From the NCBI GenBank assembly GCA_030605085.1, contig JAUWBH010000015.1, positions 1 to 51,597 of the forward strand: DNA of 51,597 nucleotides, written 5' to 3'. This document shows, piece after piece, positions 8,688 through 17,733 of the stretch. This DNA is from Promethearchaeota archaeon. Its GTDB lineage: Archaea > Asgardarchaeota > Lokiarchaeia > Sigynarchaeales > SOKP01. The position numbers and the translations under genes were made by a program. A model generated the notes under the pieces. It made no database searches. It saw only the letters and a list, made by a program, of their open reading frames with translations, and was not told where the DNA came from. Each line of letters begins with the position of its first letter. Positions within the stretch are counted from its first letter, which is position 1.

Positions 8688-8731
8688 ATTCGATTATTTA
8701 CTTTTTTATAATATAGTTTCTTGATTCTTTA

Positions 8732-9736
8732 TTAGCAAAATGGCAATTTAGTTCTTTTTTTCTTTTCAGCCTGCTTATCTTCATATTCATGCTTTTTGGT
8801 TAAACCAGACCATTGAACATTTTTTACGCTAGTTTTTTTCGCAATTTCATAAAGATGTTCTATCCGTTCCTTAGCCATTAAAGGTTCTTCTTTTAAAATC
8901 CAATTGAGATCTAACCTTTCGTACTTGGCAGTACAGAGATTATTAAAACTTAAAAGATCCCACCGGTCAGGAATATTATTTAACTCGTTTACAATGAATT
9001 TTCCAATCCCTCTAATATTTTCTTCAGTTGCGGTATATTTTGGAATAATTGGAGTGCGTATCCACATTTTCTTGCCATGTTCTTTTATATACTTTGAAAT
9101 CCAAATTGCGTTTTTCAAAATTCTTTCGTTTGGTACGCCTGTATATTCTTTATGATCATTTGAATCAATTATTTTTATGTCTAAGAGAATTAGATTGACA
9201 TAGGGTAACAATTTTTCGTAAATCTTTCTACTAGCATATCCACAAGTATCGAGGGCTGTAGAAATACCATTTTTTTGGCACTTTTTTAAAAAATTCAAAA
9301 TAAACTCCGGTTGTAAAGTAGGTTCACCACCAGAAACAGTTATACCCCCTTTAGATTTTAGATAATAGACCTTATCCTTCTCTATTTCGTAAAAAAGATC
9401 GTCGAGGTCCCACCATTTGCCTATTAGATTTAATGCTCCTGAAGGGCATTCCTCAGCACAATTTCCACAAGATATACATTTTTCTCTGTCAATATGCATA
9501 CCTTCCTCGTTTAATAATAAAGCTTTTTGCTGGCATGTCTCTATACATGTTTTACATCCAATACACTTATGTTTGAACCATTGCAATTGAGGATCTTTCA
9601 GAATGGATTCTGGATTGTGGCACCAAACACATTTTAGAGGACATTGTTTAAAGAAAACAGTTGTGCGAATGCCGCAGCCATCCTCCGTTGAAAAGCGCTG
9701 TATTTCGAAGACAATACCTTTTTCTGAAGTTTCCAT
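8732..9736 (-). CDS. Glycyl-radical enzyme activase (radical SAM, two ferredoxin clusters)
   Basis: 334 aa. It abstracts a hydrogen from the Gly of a glycyl-radical enzyme using S-adenosylmethionine. The radical SAM motif is Cys32-x3-Cys36-x2-Cys39 (CPLKCVWC). An inserted ferredoxin domain carries two 4Fe-4S motifs (Cys58/61/64/68 and Cys87/90/93/97), as in activases of dehydratase/lyase-type enzymes. The SAM-binding GGITVSGGEPTLQPEF follows. The likely partner is the 834-aa enzyme at 20742-23246, some 11 kb away on the same strand. Such pairs are usually adjacent, so the intervening DNA may have been inserted. Confidence 0.9.
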   Translation of the reverse strand: METSEKGIVFEIQRFSTEDGCGIRTTVFFKQCPLKCVWCHNPESILKDPQLQWFKHKCIGCKTCIETCQQKALLLNEEGMHIDREKCISCGNCAEECPSGALNLIGKWWDLDDLFYEIEKDKVYYLKSKGGITVSGGEPTLQPEFILNFLKKCQKNGISTALDTCGYASRKIYEKLLPYVNLILLDIKIIDSNDHKEYTGVPNERILKNAIWISKYIKEHGKKMWIRTPIIPKYTATEENIRGIGKFIVNELNNIPDRWDLLSFNNLCTAKYERLDLNWILKEEPLMAKERIEHLYEIAKKTSVKNVQWSGLTKKHEYEDKQAEKKKRTKLPFC

Positions 9737-9823
9737 GGTACATTACTTTTTACTAAAGATTTTTAATATTTGTTATTAAGAATAAAAATAAGACTTAAAT
9801 ACTATTTTTTATAATTTATTAAT

Positions 9824-11443
9824 CTATTTATGATTATTTTCTGCGGTATATATTTGTTGTCGTATGGTTTTCTCAAGTTTTTTCACATTGATTCTACTCA
9901 TTTGTTTAGGAACTTTTAATCCTTTATTAGCGCAATTTTTCTTAATGAAATCTTCCATTTTATCATAAGCGATCCAATAGGGAACTACTATTAAAATAAT
10001 TCCAAATTCTTTACATAACTTTTTTTTGATTTTGTCCCGTTTTTTTCTTTCTTCAAAACCTTTTATAGTTTTATGCCACCTAGGAACGAATTTATAGTGC
10101 TGTTCTCCATTATATTCAAATCCAAGGTTTAAATCTGAATTATAGCCATCTAAATGCATTATATTCTTATTTTTATACAATAACCAATCGAATATTTTCT
10201 TAGGAAATTCTTTATTGAAAATTATTTCAAATATCTTGCGACAAATTCGTTCACTTAACATATCAGAGCAATTTTGACACCATGATTTTTTATTAACAAC
10301 ATTTTCATAAGAGGATTTCCAAATAGAATTACAAATATCACATTTCCATTTTAAAGTGGTGTAAGAATTAATATACTCTGCTGATAATAATTTCCCTCCT
10401 CTTTCTAAAGCTACTTTTTGAGCTTTTTTAAAAAATTCTTTCTTTCTTTTTATTAATTTACACTTTGGACAAATAATGTCTTTTCTTCTTAGAATGCTTC
10501 TAGGTTGTGATGACCACATATGTTTGCAATTATTACATTTTAGTTTTAATGGTGTTTTATTATTAATATAATCTGATAAAACATCAACATTCTGTAAATT
10601 CAATCGACATTTTATTTTATTGAATTCTTTTTTTTTATCTTCTGGAGTCTGATGAGATGTTCTTAAAGGGTTGGACTTTTTTCTGCATTCAGGGCATCCT
10701 ACCCATGGTTGTGACGCTTTACCCTTAATAGTGGATGGCAATGCTAACCATTTATATGAGCATTTTTTACATCTTATCTTTACAGGTATTTTTATATTAA
10801 TATAGTTTGATATTACTTCGATATATTTTCTCTCTGCGATTTCCTTCAATTCTTTGAGTTTTTTAGTTCGATGTTCAATTGCCTTAGCAGTTATTGCTTG
10901 TTTTGTTCTCGATTCTTTTCCAAATTTTTTCTCTAATGATTTAGAAGAATCTGCTTTTCGTCCTCTATTACATTTTGGACATCCCCCCCAAGGACGATTG
11001 GGTGATCCTTTAATATTTTCAGGTCTACTAGACCACTTATATCTACACCTTTTGCACTTTAAATTAATAAGAATTTTTGCATTTATGTATTCTGATAAAA
11101 TTTCGATATTTTTAGCTTCTGTTATTTCATTTAATAATTTAGTTTGCTTTTTTATTCTTTTATAATTTCTTGATATCCTTTCTAAATCCACCCTACTTTT
11201 TCCACAATTTTGACAACCTTTCCAATTTTTCCCTCTTCTGCCTTTTATTGCAGTGGGACGAATATCCCATTCGAGATTGCAAATTTTGCATTTAACTTTT
11301 AATGAAGTTCTTGAATTAATGTAATCAGATAAAATTTCTACATTCACGGAGTCAGCTAATATTATAAGTTCGAGGAGATATTCTCTCTTAGATTTTTTTG
11401 TACTATTAAGATTAAAATTTGAAGAATTATTAACAAAATTCAT
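9824..11443 (-). CDS. Five-repeat zinc-ribbon protein with C-terminal endonuclease-like domain
   Basis: 539 aa. Five tandem units of about 60-75 residues each contain a conserved YIN strand, a CxxC pair (KCKICNLEW, KCKRCRYKW, RCKKCSYKW, KCNNCKHMW, KCDICNSIW) and a second CxxC pair (GCQNCGKSR, GCPKCNRGR, GCPECRKKS, ICPKCKLIK, WCQNCSDML). The C-terminal part (about 395-510) reads MHLDGYNSDLNLGFEYNGEQ, HYKFVPRWH and later IILIVVPYW, which matches the core of Vsr/PD-(D/E)XK homing-type endonucleases. This architecture is known from large DNA viruses, phages and mobile genes. It stands alone between the activase and a nucleoside hydrolase-like gene and is probably a selfish DNA element. Confidence 0.7.
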   Translation of the reverse strand: MNFVNNSSNFNLNSTKKSKREYLLELIILADSVNVEILSDYINSRTSLKVKCKICNLEWDIRPTAIKGRRGKNWKGCQNCGKSRVDLERISRNYKRIKKQTKLLNEITEAKNIEILSEYINAKILINLKCKRCRYKWSSRPENIKGSPNRPWGGCPKCNRGRKADSSKSLEKKFGKESRTKQAITAKAIEHRTKKLKELKEIAERKYIEVISNYINIKIPVKIRCKKCSYKWLALPSTIKGKASQPWVGCPECRKKSNPLRTSHQTPEDKKKEFNKIKCRLNLQNVDVLSDYINNKTPLKLKCNNCKHMWSSQPRSILRRKDIICPKCKLIKRKKEFFKKAQKVALERGGKLLSAEYINSYTTLKWKCDICNSIWKSSYENVVNKKSWCQNCSDMLSERICRKIFEIIFNKEFPKKIFDWLLYKNKNIMHLDGYNSDLNLGFEYNGEQHYKFVPRWHKTIKGFEERKKRDKIKKKLCKEFGIILIVVPYWIAYDKMEDFIKKNCANKGLKVPKQMSRINVKKLEKTIRQQIYTAENNHK

Positions 11444-11539
11444 TTTCTTTCTAAAGAATTTTATAGTAAATCTTATAATGAAAAATCATATTACTTTTAA
11501 AACAATAAGGAGTTTCTTGATTTTCTAATATCCTTTCAA

Positions 11540-12523
11540 TTAGGTATTTCCTGGAGATTTAACTATTAGATTTTCAAGTTCATTTCTTAGCTGCATTCTA
11601 GAGCTTTTTAATTTTAGGAACGAATGAGAGGATTTATCGCTTTCATCGGGAATCCAATGATTTTTTCCGAGTTCTTGTTCGAGCACGATTTTATAACCTT
11701 TTACTTCTTCAAAATATGGTTCAGAACCCCGAACGCCATATAATGCTGCTATAGGATCCCAACTAAAATTCCCTTTATTTTCACCTCGCGTGTAAATTTC
11801 GTAACACTTACGCACTGGATTTGATTTTGCGGTTTTTCTCGAAAGAGTCTTACCTGTTAAAAATTGAGTCCCAAGAGACTGTACAACAATTTCAGTAGGC
11901 CAATTATTAATAACTCGCCTCGCTGAGTCCCAATCCATTAACCAATTAAACTCTGCCATAGATGACGGAAACTTACCGTTCCCCATTGAAACTAGTTTGC
12001 TTACCTTCTGCTTTACAAGATCTTCACCAGATAGAGAGCAAAGATCATCAGGTTCTGAATTTAAAAGATTATTCAATGCAGTAAGTAATCCTACAGCAAT
12101 TATAACTACGGATTTATCCTCAGATTGAGAAAGTAAATGGCGATATAATTTAACAGCATCCCAAAAATTTTGCCTGTTTAATTTATCTGTATTGAATTGA
12201 TGTGCTATTTCTTCAGTATAATAGTTCCTAAATTTAGTGAGCATTTTTCTTGCTTCACGATATAATTGATATTTTTTTCCAGTTTCGTAATTTTCATCAT
12301 ATAGAAGTCCCACTGGAATTTTATTTCGATTGTAATAATTATTTATCGCAACAACACATTTAGCTGATGCTTCTACTGGCACATCACATATAACGCCTAA
12401 AATATTTGCCTCTCCGAAATCCATTAAAGAATGGAGTACGGCAAGAGCTCCGGCATCATCACAATCTAAGTCCATGTCAGTGTCAAATATTACTGGAATA
12501 GCATTAGATTTTCCAATTTTCAA
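11540..12523 (-). CDS. Inosine/uridine-preferring nucleoside hydrolase-like protein
   Basis: 327 aa. The calcium-binding aspartate motif of nucleoside hydrolases is at the N-terminus (IFDTDMDLDCDDAGALAVL, Asp14, 16, 20, 22, 23). Family members cleave the N-glycosidic bond of ribonucleosides or related compounds. Other family marks are a hydrophobic strand VVIIAVGLLTALNNLL and a mid-protein region AEFNWLMDWDSARRVI matching the E-x-N-x-x-D-x-x-A-A segment. It is transcribed divergently from the MFS gene at 12896, from which it is separated by a palindrome-rich spacer, so the transporter may supply its substrate (inference). Confidence 0.78.
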   Translation of the reverse strand: MKIGKSNAIPVIFDTDMDLDCDDAGALAVLHSLMDFGEANILGVICDVPVEASAKCVVAINNYYNRNKIPVGLLYDENYETGKKYQLYREARKMLTKFRNYYTEEIAHQFNTDKLNRQNFWDAVKLYRHLLSQSEDKSVVIIAVGLLTALNNLLNSEPDDLCSLSGEDLVKQKVSKLVSMGNGKFPSSMAEFNWLMDWDSARRVINNWPTEIVVQSLGTQFLTGKTLSRKTAKSNPVRKCYEIYTRGENKGNFSWDPIAALYGVRGSEPYFEEVKGYKIVLEQELGKNHWIPDESDKSSHSFLKLKSSRMQLRNELENLIVKSPGNT

Positions 12524-12621
12524 GTTTTAATCACTTCAAAACTAAAAATGCGGTATTTATAATACTCAATATTTTTTCGAATCATGTATCTCGGATAAAA
12601 TTTATTGTTATTATATTTAAT

Positions 12622-12735
12622 TTTTGATTGCTCAAATCAAAATTAAAAGCCTTAACTGATTATGTCTTAAGTTATTTAATAATTCTTAATCATTAATTAG
12701 TATCTCTACTAATTAATTTTAAATTATTAATGATT
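12622..12735. promoter_or_regulatory. Cluster of inverted repeats in a divergent promoter region
   Basis: The 372-bp spacer between the nucleoside hydrolase-like gene and the MFS gene holds three inverted repeats. They are an 8-bp arm pair (ttttgatt 12622-12629 / 12635-12642), an 11-bp perfect pair (attaattagta 12692-12702, tctc loop, 12707-12717) and an overlapping 10-bp pair (aatcattaat 12688-12697 / 12726-12735). They are AT-rich, so chance is possible, but their density suggests operator sites. Confidence 0.35.
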
Positions 12736-12830
12736 TGATTTAAATATAAAAAATAAACTTAAAAATCAACTTTCTGGTTTTTAGACCTTAATACTTTAAC
12801 TTGGTAAATACGGGCAAGGAAAATTTCATA

Positions 12831-12865
12831 TTTATATAAGAAAAGTGTGTATTATTAAATAATAC
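12831..12865 (+). promoter_or_regulatory. TATA-like promoter with palindrome at the start site
   Basis: tttatata (12831-12838) is a good archaeal TATA box preceded by an A-rich BRE-like segment. A 17-bp odd palindrome (gtattatt, central a, aataatac; 12849-12865) sits where transcription should begin, about 10-27 bases downstream of the TATA box. This is a typical place for a repressor site controlling the transporter gene at 12896. Confidence 0.45.
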
Positions 12866-12895
12866 GTATAAAAAATGTTTTAAAAGAGAATAAAA

Positions 12896-14143
12896 ATGAA
12901 GAATGAACAAAAAAGTAATATTCAAAATTCAATGAAAATTGATTTATTAAAACAACAACGCCTTCGCTATACGGTTTTTGGTATAATATATTTGCACCAA
13001 GGATTCATTGAGGTTTTTATGTACACTTTTATGGCTTTGTATCTATTAAGTTACGGCGTTAGCATCTTTGTTATAGGTTTAACAATCGCAATAGGGACCT
13101 CTCCTTGGCTCTTCAAAATTCTTTATGGGATGGCGTCTGATCGTAAAGGAAGTAAGAGATGGGGGCGAAGAATTCCCTATATGTTGGTAGGAAGTTTCTT
13201 TGCTGCTATACTCTTCTTTACGCTTATTCCTATAAATCCGTTTTCGGCATGGGTACTATTTACTTCCATTATTTTCGCGGCAAACTTCTTTAATGCCCTT
13301 TGTGACACAGCTACCGATGGACTAGTTGTTGATACTTCATCCCCCGAAAAGCGAGGAAGTGTACAAAGTTTGTGCTGGGGCTCTAAATTTGTAGGATATG
13401 TAACTGCTGCTCTTTTAGTCGGATTTATGGTGGAGATTTTCAGTTGGACCATCTTTTTCGTTTTTATGGGCATTTTTTTACTCCTCCCCATTCCATTGCT
13501 ATTTATAACCCGAGAACCTCCCTATGAAATTCCGGAAAAATTTCCTTTGCAAGATTTTAAGGATACTTTTAAAAAGCGCTTAGTATGGCTCGTAATATTA
13601 CTCTTCATTGTTTCAGAACTTGGATTATGGATAGTTCTTTCAATGTTGCCTCTATTTCTTTCCTTGGAACTCAAATTAAGTTTAAGTCTTGTTGGAATTG
13701 TGATGGCAGCGGGGTATGGGGGTTTCCTTATAGGGTGTTTAGTTACGGGTCCCATTTTAGATAAGTTATCAAGGAGAATGAGTATTATCATCTCAATTTT
13801 CTTTCTAGCCGTTATTATTCTTCTCGTTTCCATAACCCAGAATATTTTAATGGCGTTAGTTTTTATTGTGCTTGCTGGCTTCTCATGGGGTGTTTTTCAA
13901 ATAATTAAAATGATGCTTTCGATGGATTTATGTAAAAAAACGATTAGTGCAACTATGTATTCGACTTATATGAGTCTTATAAACATTGGGGGAACAATTG
14001 GAACGGTCGTTGGGGCATTACTCGTAGTAATGTTTGGTTTTCGTATTGCTTTTACATGTTCTGCAGTTATAGTATTATCTACTCTCTTAATAGTCGTATT
14101 CATTAAAGGTACTGAGAAATTATTTGCTGAAGAGACTAAATAA
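12896..14143 (+). CDS. MFS transporter (AmpG/BT1-like)
   Basis: 415 aa integral membrane protein with about 12 hydrophobic helices. The N-terminus (IIYLHQGFIEVFMYTFMALY, then GVSIFVIGLTIAIGTSPW and FKILYGMASDRKGSKRWGRR) carries the MFS A-like loop with D-R-x-G between helices 2 and 3. The leading segment resembles AmpG/BT1-type permeases. The substrate is unknown. The C-terminal peptide VMFGFRIAFTCSAV has a decayed relative at 18990-19078. It is preceded by a TATA box and a start-site palindrome and is divergent from a nucleoside hydrolase-like gene. Confidence 0.8.
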   Translation: MKNEQKSNIQNSMKIDLLKQQRLRYTVFGIIYLHQGFIEVFMYTFMALYLLSYGVSIFVIGLTIAIGTSPWLFKILYGMASDRKGSKRWGRRIPYMLVGSFFAAILFFTLIPINPFSAWVLFTSIIFAANFFNALCDTATDGLVVDTSSPEKRGSVQSLCWGSKFVGYVTAALLVGFMVEIFSWTIFFVFMGIFLLLPIPLLFITREPPYEIPEKFPLQDFKDTFKKRLVWLVILLFIVSELGLWIVLSMLPLFLSLELKLSLSLVGIVMAAGYGGFLIGCLVTGPILDKLSRRMSIIISIFFLAVIILLVSITQNILMALVFIVLAGFSWGVFQIIKMMLSMDLCKKTISATMYSTYMSLINIGGTIGTVVGALLVVMFGFRIAFTCSAVIVLSTLLIVVFIKGTEKLFAEETK

Positions 14144-14249
14144 CTTAATTAATATCTTTTTTAATTTTTTTACAATATCTTTTACTTAACTAAAAAAAAT
14201 AACAGTTAAAAAAAAGAATTAACGAAAAGATTATAATTAAAAAGTGAGT

Positions 14250-15866
14250 TTATCTTTTTCTTAAAGGCATCCCAGATTTTGATCCGGTAAAATTTCCCTT
14301 ATTTATCGCAAATACGCCGTTTACTAAAACATACTCTACACCTTCGGAATATAAGCGTGGATTTTCGTAAGTAGCCTTATCAATTATTTTATTTTCATCG
14401 AATATAGTGATATCAGCCCAATAACCTTCTCTAAGCATACCTCGATCTTTTAATCCCAATTTTTGTGCGGGATATGAGGTCATTCTTCTGATAGCATCAT
14501 GTAATGTAAGTAATTTTTGCTCTCGAACATATTTTCCCAATACCCGAGTAAAAGTACCATTGGCATATGGATTTGGAAAATACTCAGAATCTTCCGGAAT
14601 TATTCGACCATCTGAAGCAAACATTGTGAGTGGATGAGTAATTGTTATAATATTGTCTTCTTCTGTCATTGAAAGATACGTACCAAATGCAGCACCCTCT
14701 TGCTCTATTAAAACTTCAATGAGAACTTGTCTTGGATCCATCTTATGCTCTATTGAATTTTGATAAACATTTTTCCCGTTGTACTTTTGACTTTTTGGTG
14801 CGTTTATATAAACTTTCTTCCAATCTTTCTTTTCCTTAATTTTTAAGAAACTCTCTACGATTACATCAATTTCTCCATAGATTTCATTCCTTGAATCAAT
14901 ATCTGTCTTTGTTTTTCTTAATATATCGATGGCTCTTGGAATGTCTATCTTGTCTTTTGAAAGGTAGACCCTAGGTGGTATTAACGCAAATAGAAAAGTA
15001 GAATTGGATGCATGAGGAAAAACATCAAAAGTAACATCTAAATTTTCGTCACGGGCTTTCTCTACATATTTATAAGCCTTTCTTATATCTCCACGCAAAA
15101 ATCCGAATGGCTTAAAATGATTTATTTCAACTGGTATTCCTGATTTCGCTATTTCAATAGCTTCTTTAGTAGCTTTTATTAATCCGCTGGCAAATCCTCG
15201 AAAATGAGTGGTATAAATTCCATTATATTTATTTACTATTTTACAAAGTTCAATAATTTCTTCAGTCTTGGCAAAAGATCCTGGAGGATAATCTAATCCC
15301 GTCGAAATACCAAATGCTCCATATTTCATCTCTTCCTCAAGAATTTCTTTCATTTTTTGCATCTCATCTTCGGTTGGCGCTCTATTCTCTAATCCAATGG
15401 TATAAATTCTTAGCATTGAATGACCTATCATTGCGGCAATATTAATTGGAATTCCCTTTTGTTCTAAACCTTCTAAATAATCGTTTAAATTATAATAATT
15501 AAATCCAGAATCCGCTACTCCAAGCATTTTACTAAACATTTTATAATCTTCATCGTCTTTGTCCATATCTGGATTCATTAGTGTCATAGAAAATCCACAA
15601 TTTCCAACACAATGAGTAGTTACACCTTGAGTTAATATATTTTCTCCACGGCTTAATAATATAGTGAAGTCCGAATGAGTATGAATATCAATAAATCCCG
15701 GCGATACTATAAGTCCTGAAGCATCAATGACTTCTTCACTATTGGCATCCCTAATATTCGGAGCAATTTTCTTAATTTTACCGTCCTCAATTAATAAATC
15801 TGCCTTAAACCACGGATTTCCCGTTCCATCAATTATTTTTCCATTCTTAATTAAAATAGACTTCAT
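14250..15866 (-). CDS. N-acyl-D-amino-acid deacylase family amidohydrolase
   Basis: About 538 aa zinc amidohydrolase that in characterised members removes acyl groups from D-amino acids. Motifs: LIVSPGFIDIHTHSDF with the HxH metal ligands near residue 62, TTHCVGNCGFS, the downstream THFRG and EINHFKPFG histidines, and a late ITHPLTMFASDGRI aspartate. The ATG at 15866 (MKSILIKNGKIIDGTG) is preferred because a purine-rich aaaagga lies about 12 bases upstream; the ATG four codons earlier touches that site directly. Convergent with the MFS gene at 12896. Export or uptake of its substrate by neighbouring transporters is possible. Confidence 0.83.
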   Translation of the reverse strand: MKSILIKNGKIIDGTGNPWFKADLLIEDGKIKKIAPNIRDANSEEVIDASGLIVSPGFIDIHTHSDFTILLSRGENILTQGVTTHCVGNCGFSMTLMNPDMDKDDEDYKMFSKMLGVADSGFNYYNLNDYLEGLEQKGIPINIAAMIGHSMLRIYTIGLENRAPTEDEMQKMKEILEEEMKYGAFGISTGLDYPPGSFAKTEEIIELCKIVNKYNGIYTTHFRGFASGLIKATKEAIEIAKSGIPVEINHFKPFGFLRGDIRKAYKYVEKARDENLDVTFDVFPHASNSTFLFALIPPRVYLSKDKIDIPRAIDILRKTKTDIDSRNEIYGEIDVIVESFLKIKEKKDWKKVYINAPKSQKYNGKNVYQNSIEHKMDPRQVLIEVLIEQEGAAFGTYLSMTEEDNIITITHPLTMFASDGRIIPEDSEYFPNPYANGTFTRVLGKYVREQKLLTLHDAIRRMTSYPAQKLGLKDRGMLREGYWADITIFDENKIIDKATYENPRLYSEGVEYVLVNGVFAINKGNFTGSKSGMPLRKR

Positions 15867-16086
15867 GATTAAATTCATTCCTTTTCAAAAATTTAATTTA
15901 GTAGAACAAATACTAAAAACTAAAAAAATCTTTTCCAAATTATTTGAACATATGTAGATATATACAAATGATCGTGAAAGTCTCGTTTCACGAAGATTGA
16001 ATATTTCAATTTCTTAAAATTTGAATATTTTTTTTAAATTCTTAACGATCTGAAAATTTATTTTGTTCAGCTTTCTTTTAATTACT

Positions 16087-16212
16087 ATGCTTGAAGATTG
16101 GAAATTAGATAAATCAAAGCAAATTTTCGCAAGTAAACCATTTAATGTTTTGCAGAAAGATTATATTAAACCAGAAAAAGAGGGTAAATTTAAGGCTTAT
16201 ATTCGATTTTAA
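16087..16212 (+). pseudogene. N-terminal fragment of a split Nudix hydrolase gene
   Basis: 41 codons (MLEDWKLDKSKQIFASKPF, then VLQKDYIKPEKEG) ending in TAA 16210-16212. A W-K-x-x-x-S-K start with a short strand and D-x-I is typical of ADP-ribose-pyrophosphatase-type Nudix proteins just before the conserved PDWV segment. That segment occurs 2.3 kb downstream (frame from 18548) with an intact Nudix box. Both sides share an aaaaat at the break (16211-16216 and 18554-18559). The 208 bases upstream (15879-16086) contain no other gene. Confidence 0.65.
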
Positions 16213-16251
16213 AAATATACAATAAAAAAATCCTAATCTTGGTTTACTTCG

Positions 16252-16448
16252 AAAATGTAGCAATTGCTACATTTTTCATTTGTTAAAACGATAAAAAGCA
16301 AGGTCAATCATAAGGTACAATTGTACTATTTTTTGGTACATATTTATTCAGGTGTAATTTTGTGAAAATCAGAAGTGCTGTACCACTGGTGCATTTACCA
16401 TAGCAGGTTTTTTTTGCATTCTTTACGAATTCTAAAACTGACGGTACC
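16252..16448. promoter_or_regulatory. Palindrome cluster upstream of the TIGR04255 cassette
   Basis: The 370-bp non-coding entry of the inserted segment holds a perfect 24-bp palindrome (half-site aaaatgtagcaa, 16252-16263, mirrored 16264-16275) and a perfect 12-bp palindrome gtacaattgtac (16315-16326). It also has a GGTACA at 16335, an imperfect 15-bp palindrome (16379-16393, tgtacca / tggtgca) and GGTACC at 16443. Several share a GTAC core, as expected for repeated binding sites of one regulator. The first could alternatively be a hairpin or an element end. Confidence 0.45.
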
Positions 16449-16581
16449 ATTTTGAAAATTATTATTCTTATTGATAATAACAAAATTTTAGTATTTGTAT
16501 TTAATTTATTATTATAGAGTAATTTTGAAAAGAATCTAAAAGTGTTTTTATCAAAAAATTGTTAAAGAAATGAAATTTTAG

Positions 16582-17343
16582 ATGAATATGCCATCAACTA
16601 ACGAAAATATTGATTATGGTGAGGTTTTTCCAACCCCACTACTCTCGGAGGTTGTTTGTGAGGTAAAGTTTCCTATCCTACTAATGATCCCGTTAAAGAT
16701 AGCCGAATTCCAACAAAACATTATTGAAGAATTCCCTGAAACAAAGGAGCTAATAGATCAAAGCATTTTGATTAAACCCGGGCAAATTAGTTCATCTGTT
16801 GGTAATAAATCTTGGGATTTTATTAACTCTGAGGGTAACACTATTTGTAGAGTTCTTAAAGATAGATTTTCTTTAATTTCTCATAGTTATAAATCTTGGA
16901 AAGACAAAGAAAATCAAAAAGGATTTAAAAATTTATTGATGGATTTATCAGAAAAATTTTTAACCCTTTATCCTATCAAAAAATTTAGTCGATTAGGATT
17001 AAGATATATTAATAAAATACCACTTGAAGAAAACACAACTTCGTGGTTTAAGAAATTCTTCGTTCCATTGTTTAATATTGATAAATATACTATTGAAAAT
17101 CTCACTGATAATGTGGTACGCTTAGTAGTTAATAAGAATGACTCAATAAAAGTTACAATTCTGGCACTTTCTATGTCTGAAAACGATAAGAATTATTATA
17201 TTTTAGATTTTGACGCTTTTTCGACGAATATCTTAGCAGAAGATTATGAAAATACGATTGAAAATTTGCACGATGTAATCCTACACGAATTTCATTCTTT
17301 AATTACAGAAAATTGTAGAGAAAAAATGAGAGGTAAATTGTAA
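16582..17343 (+). CDS. TIGR04255 family protein
   Basis: 253 aa, first gene of a three-gene cassette. The family is sporadically distributed in prokaryotes and its function is not established. Diagnostic segments are PTPLLSEVVCEVKFPIL at the start, the central RVLKDRFSLISHSYKSWKD, the FSRLGLRYINKIPLEE block and the C-terminal FHSLITENCREKMRGKL, which in relatives reads H-x-S-I-T-E-x-x-R-E-x-M-R-G. The next gene starts one base after its stop, implying translational coupling. No membrane segment or catalytic motif is visible. A defence role is inferred only from the patchy family distribution and from the cassette's insertion into a host gene. Confidence 0.75.
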   Translation: MNMPSTNENIDYGEVFPTPLLSEVVCEVKFPILLMIPLKIAEFQQNIIEEFPETKELIDQSILIKPGQISSSVGNKSWDFINSEGNTICRVLKDRFSLISHSYKSWKDKENQKGFKNLLMDLSEKFLTLYPIKKFSRLGLRYINKIPLEENTTSWFKKFFVPLFNIDKYTIENLTDNVVRLVVNKNDSIKVTILALSMSENDKNYYILDFDAFSTNILAEDYENTIENLHDVILHEFHSLITENCREKMRGKL

Positions 17344-17344
17344 A

Positions 17345-17719
17345 ATGTTTCAAATTTCAGACTCAATAAATGATTATTTAAAAAAGATCGGATTAGAAGA
17401 AAAGAAAGAGGTGTTAATTCAGGAACCCCCTTTAGCAATTGATTTATCTGATATAGAACAGATTGTTAGTTCTACTGGTAAAATGGTTGGAATACCGGAT
17501 TCATCAGGAGGTAATCTTAATAGAGGAATAGACCTTCGAAAAACTGAAACCGAACTCTTCAATGGGTTCTTTTCTTTTAGAAGCGAGGTTGAGGAAAAAG
17601 ATATGATTATCCTAAATCTACAGAATAAAATTAGGGAGTTAGAAGAACAATTAAAAATCTTTTCTTTTGACTTTAATTTACCAGACGACTATTATACTAA
17701 CGAATATTTTAACGAATAA
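17345..17719 (+). CDS. Small acidic coiled-coil protein of the TIGR04255 cassette
   Basis: 124 aa, not recognised. The N-terminal part is acidic (IGLEEKKEVLIQEPPLAIDL), the middle has a Gly/Ser-rich linker (VGIPDSSGGNLNRGIDL), and residues about 80-108 (EVEEKDMIILNLQNKIRELE) form a likely coiled coil. It starts one base after the TIGR04255 stop (17341-17343) and ends 14 bases before the next gene, so all three are almost certainly one operon and the protein is a probable partner of its neighbours. Confidence 0.7.
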   Translation: MFQISDSINDYLKKIGLEEKKEVLIQEPPLAIDLSDIEQIVSSTGKMVGIPDSSGGNLNRGIDLRKTETELFNGFFSFRSEVEEKDMIILNLQNKIRELEEQLKIFSFDFNLPDDYYTNEYFNE

Positions 17720-17733
17720 TAGTGTAAAGCACA

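Noticed and set aside
10854..11165. 103-codon plus frame opposite the zinc-ribbon endonuclease
   Set aside because: Shadow of the repeats on the other strand.
13177..13833. Long minus-strand frames inside the MFS gene
   Set aside because: Antisense of a clear 12-helix transporter; they have no family match or start signal of their own.
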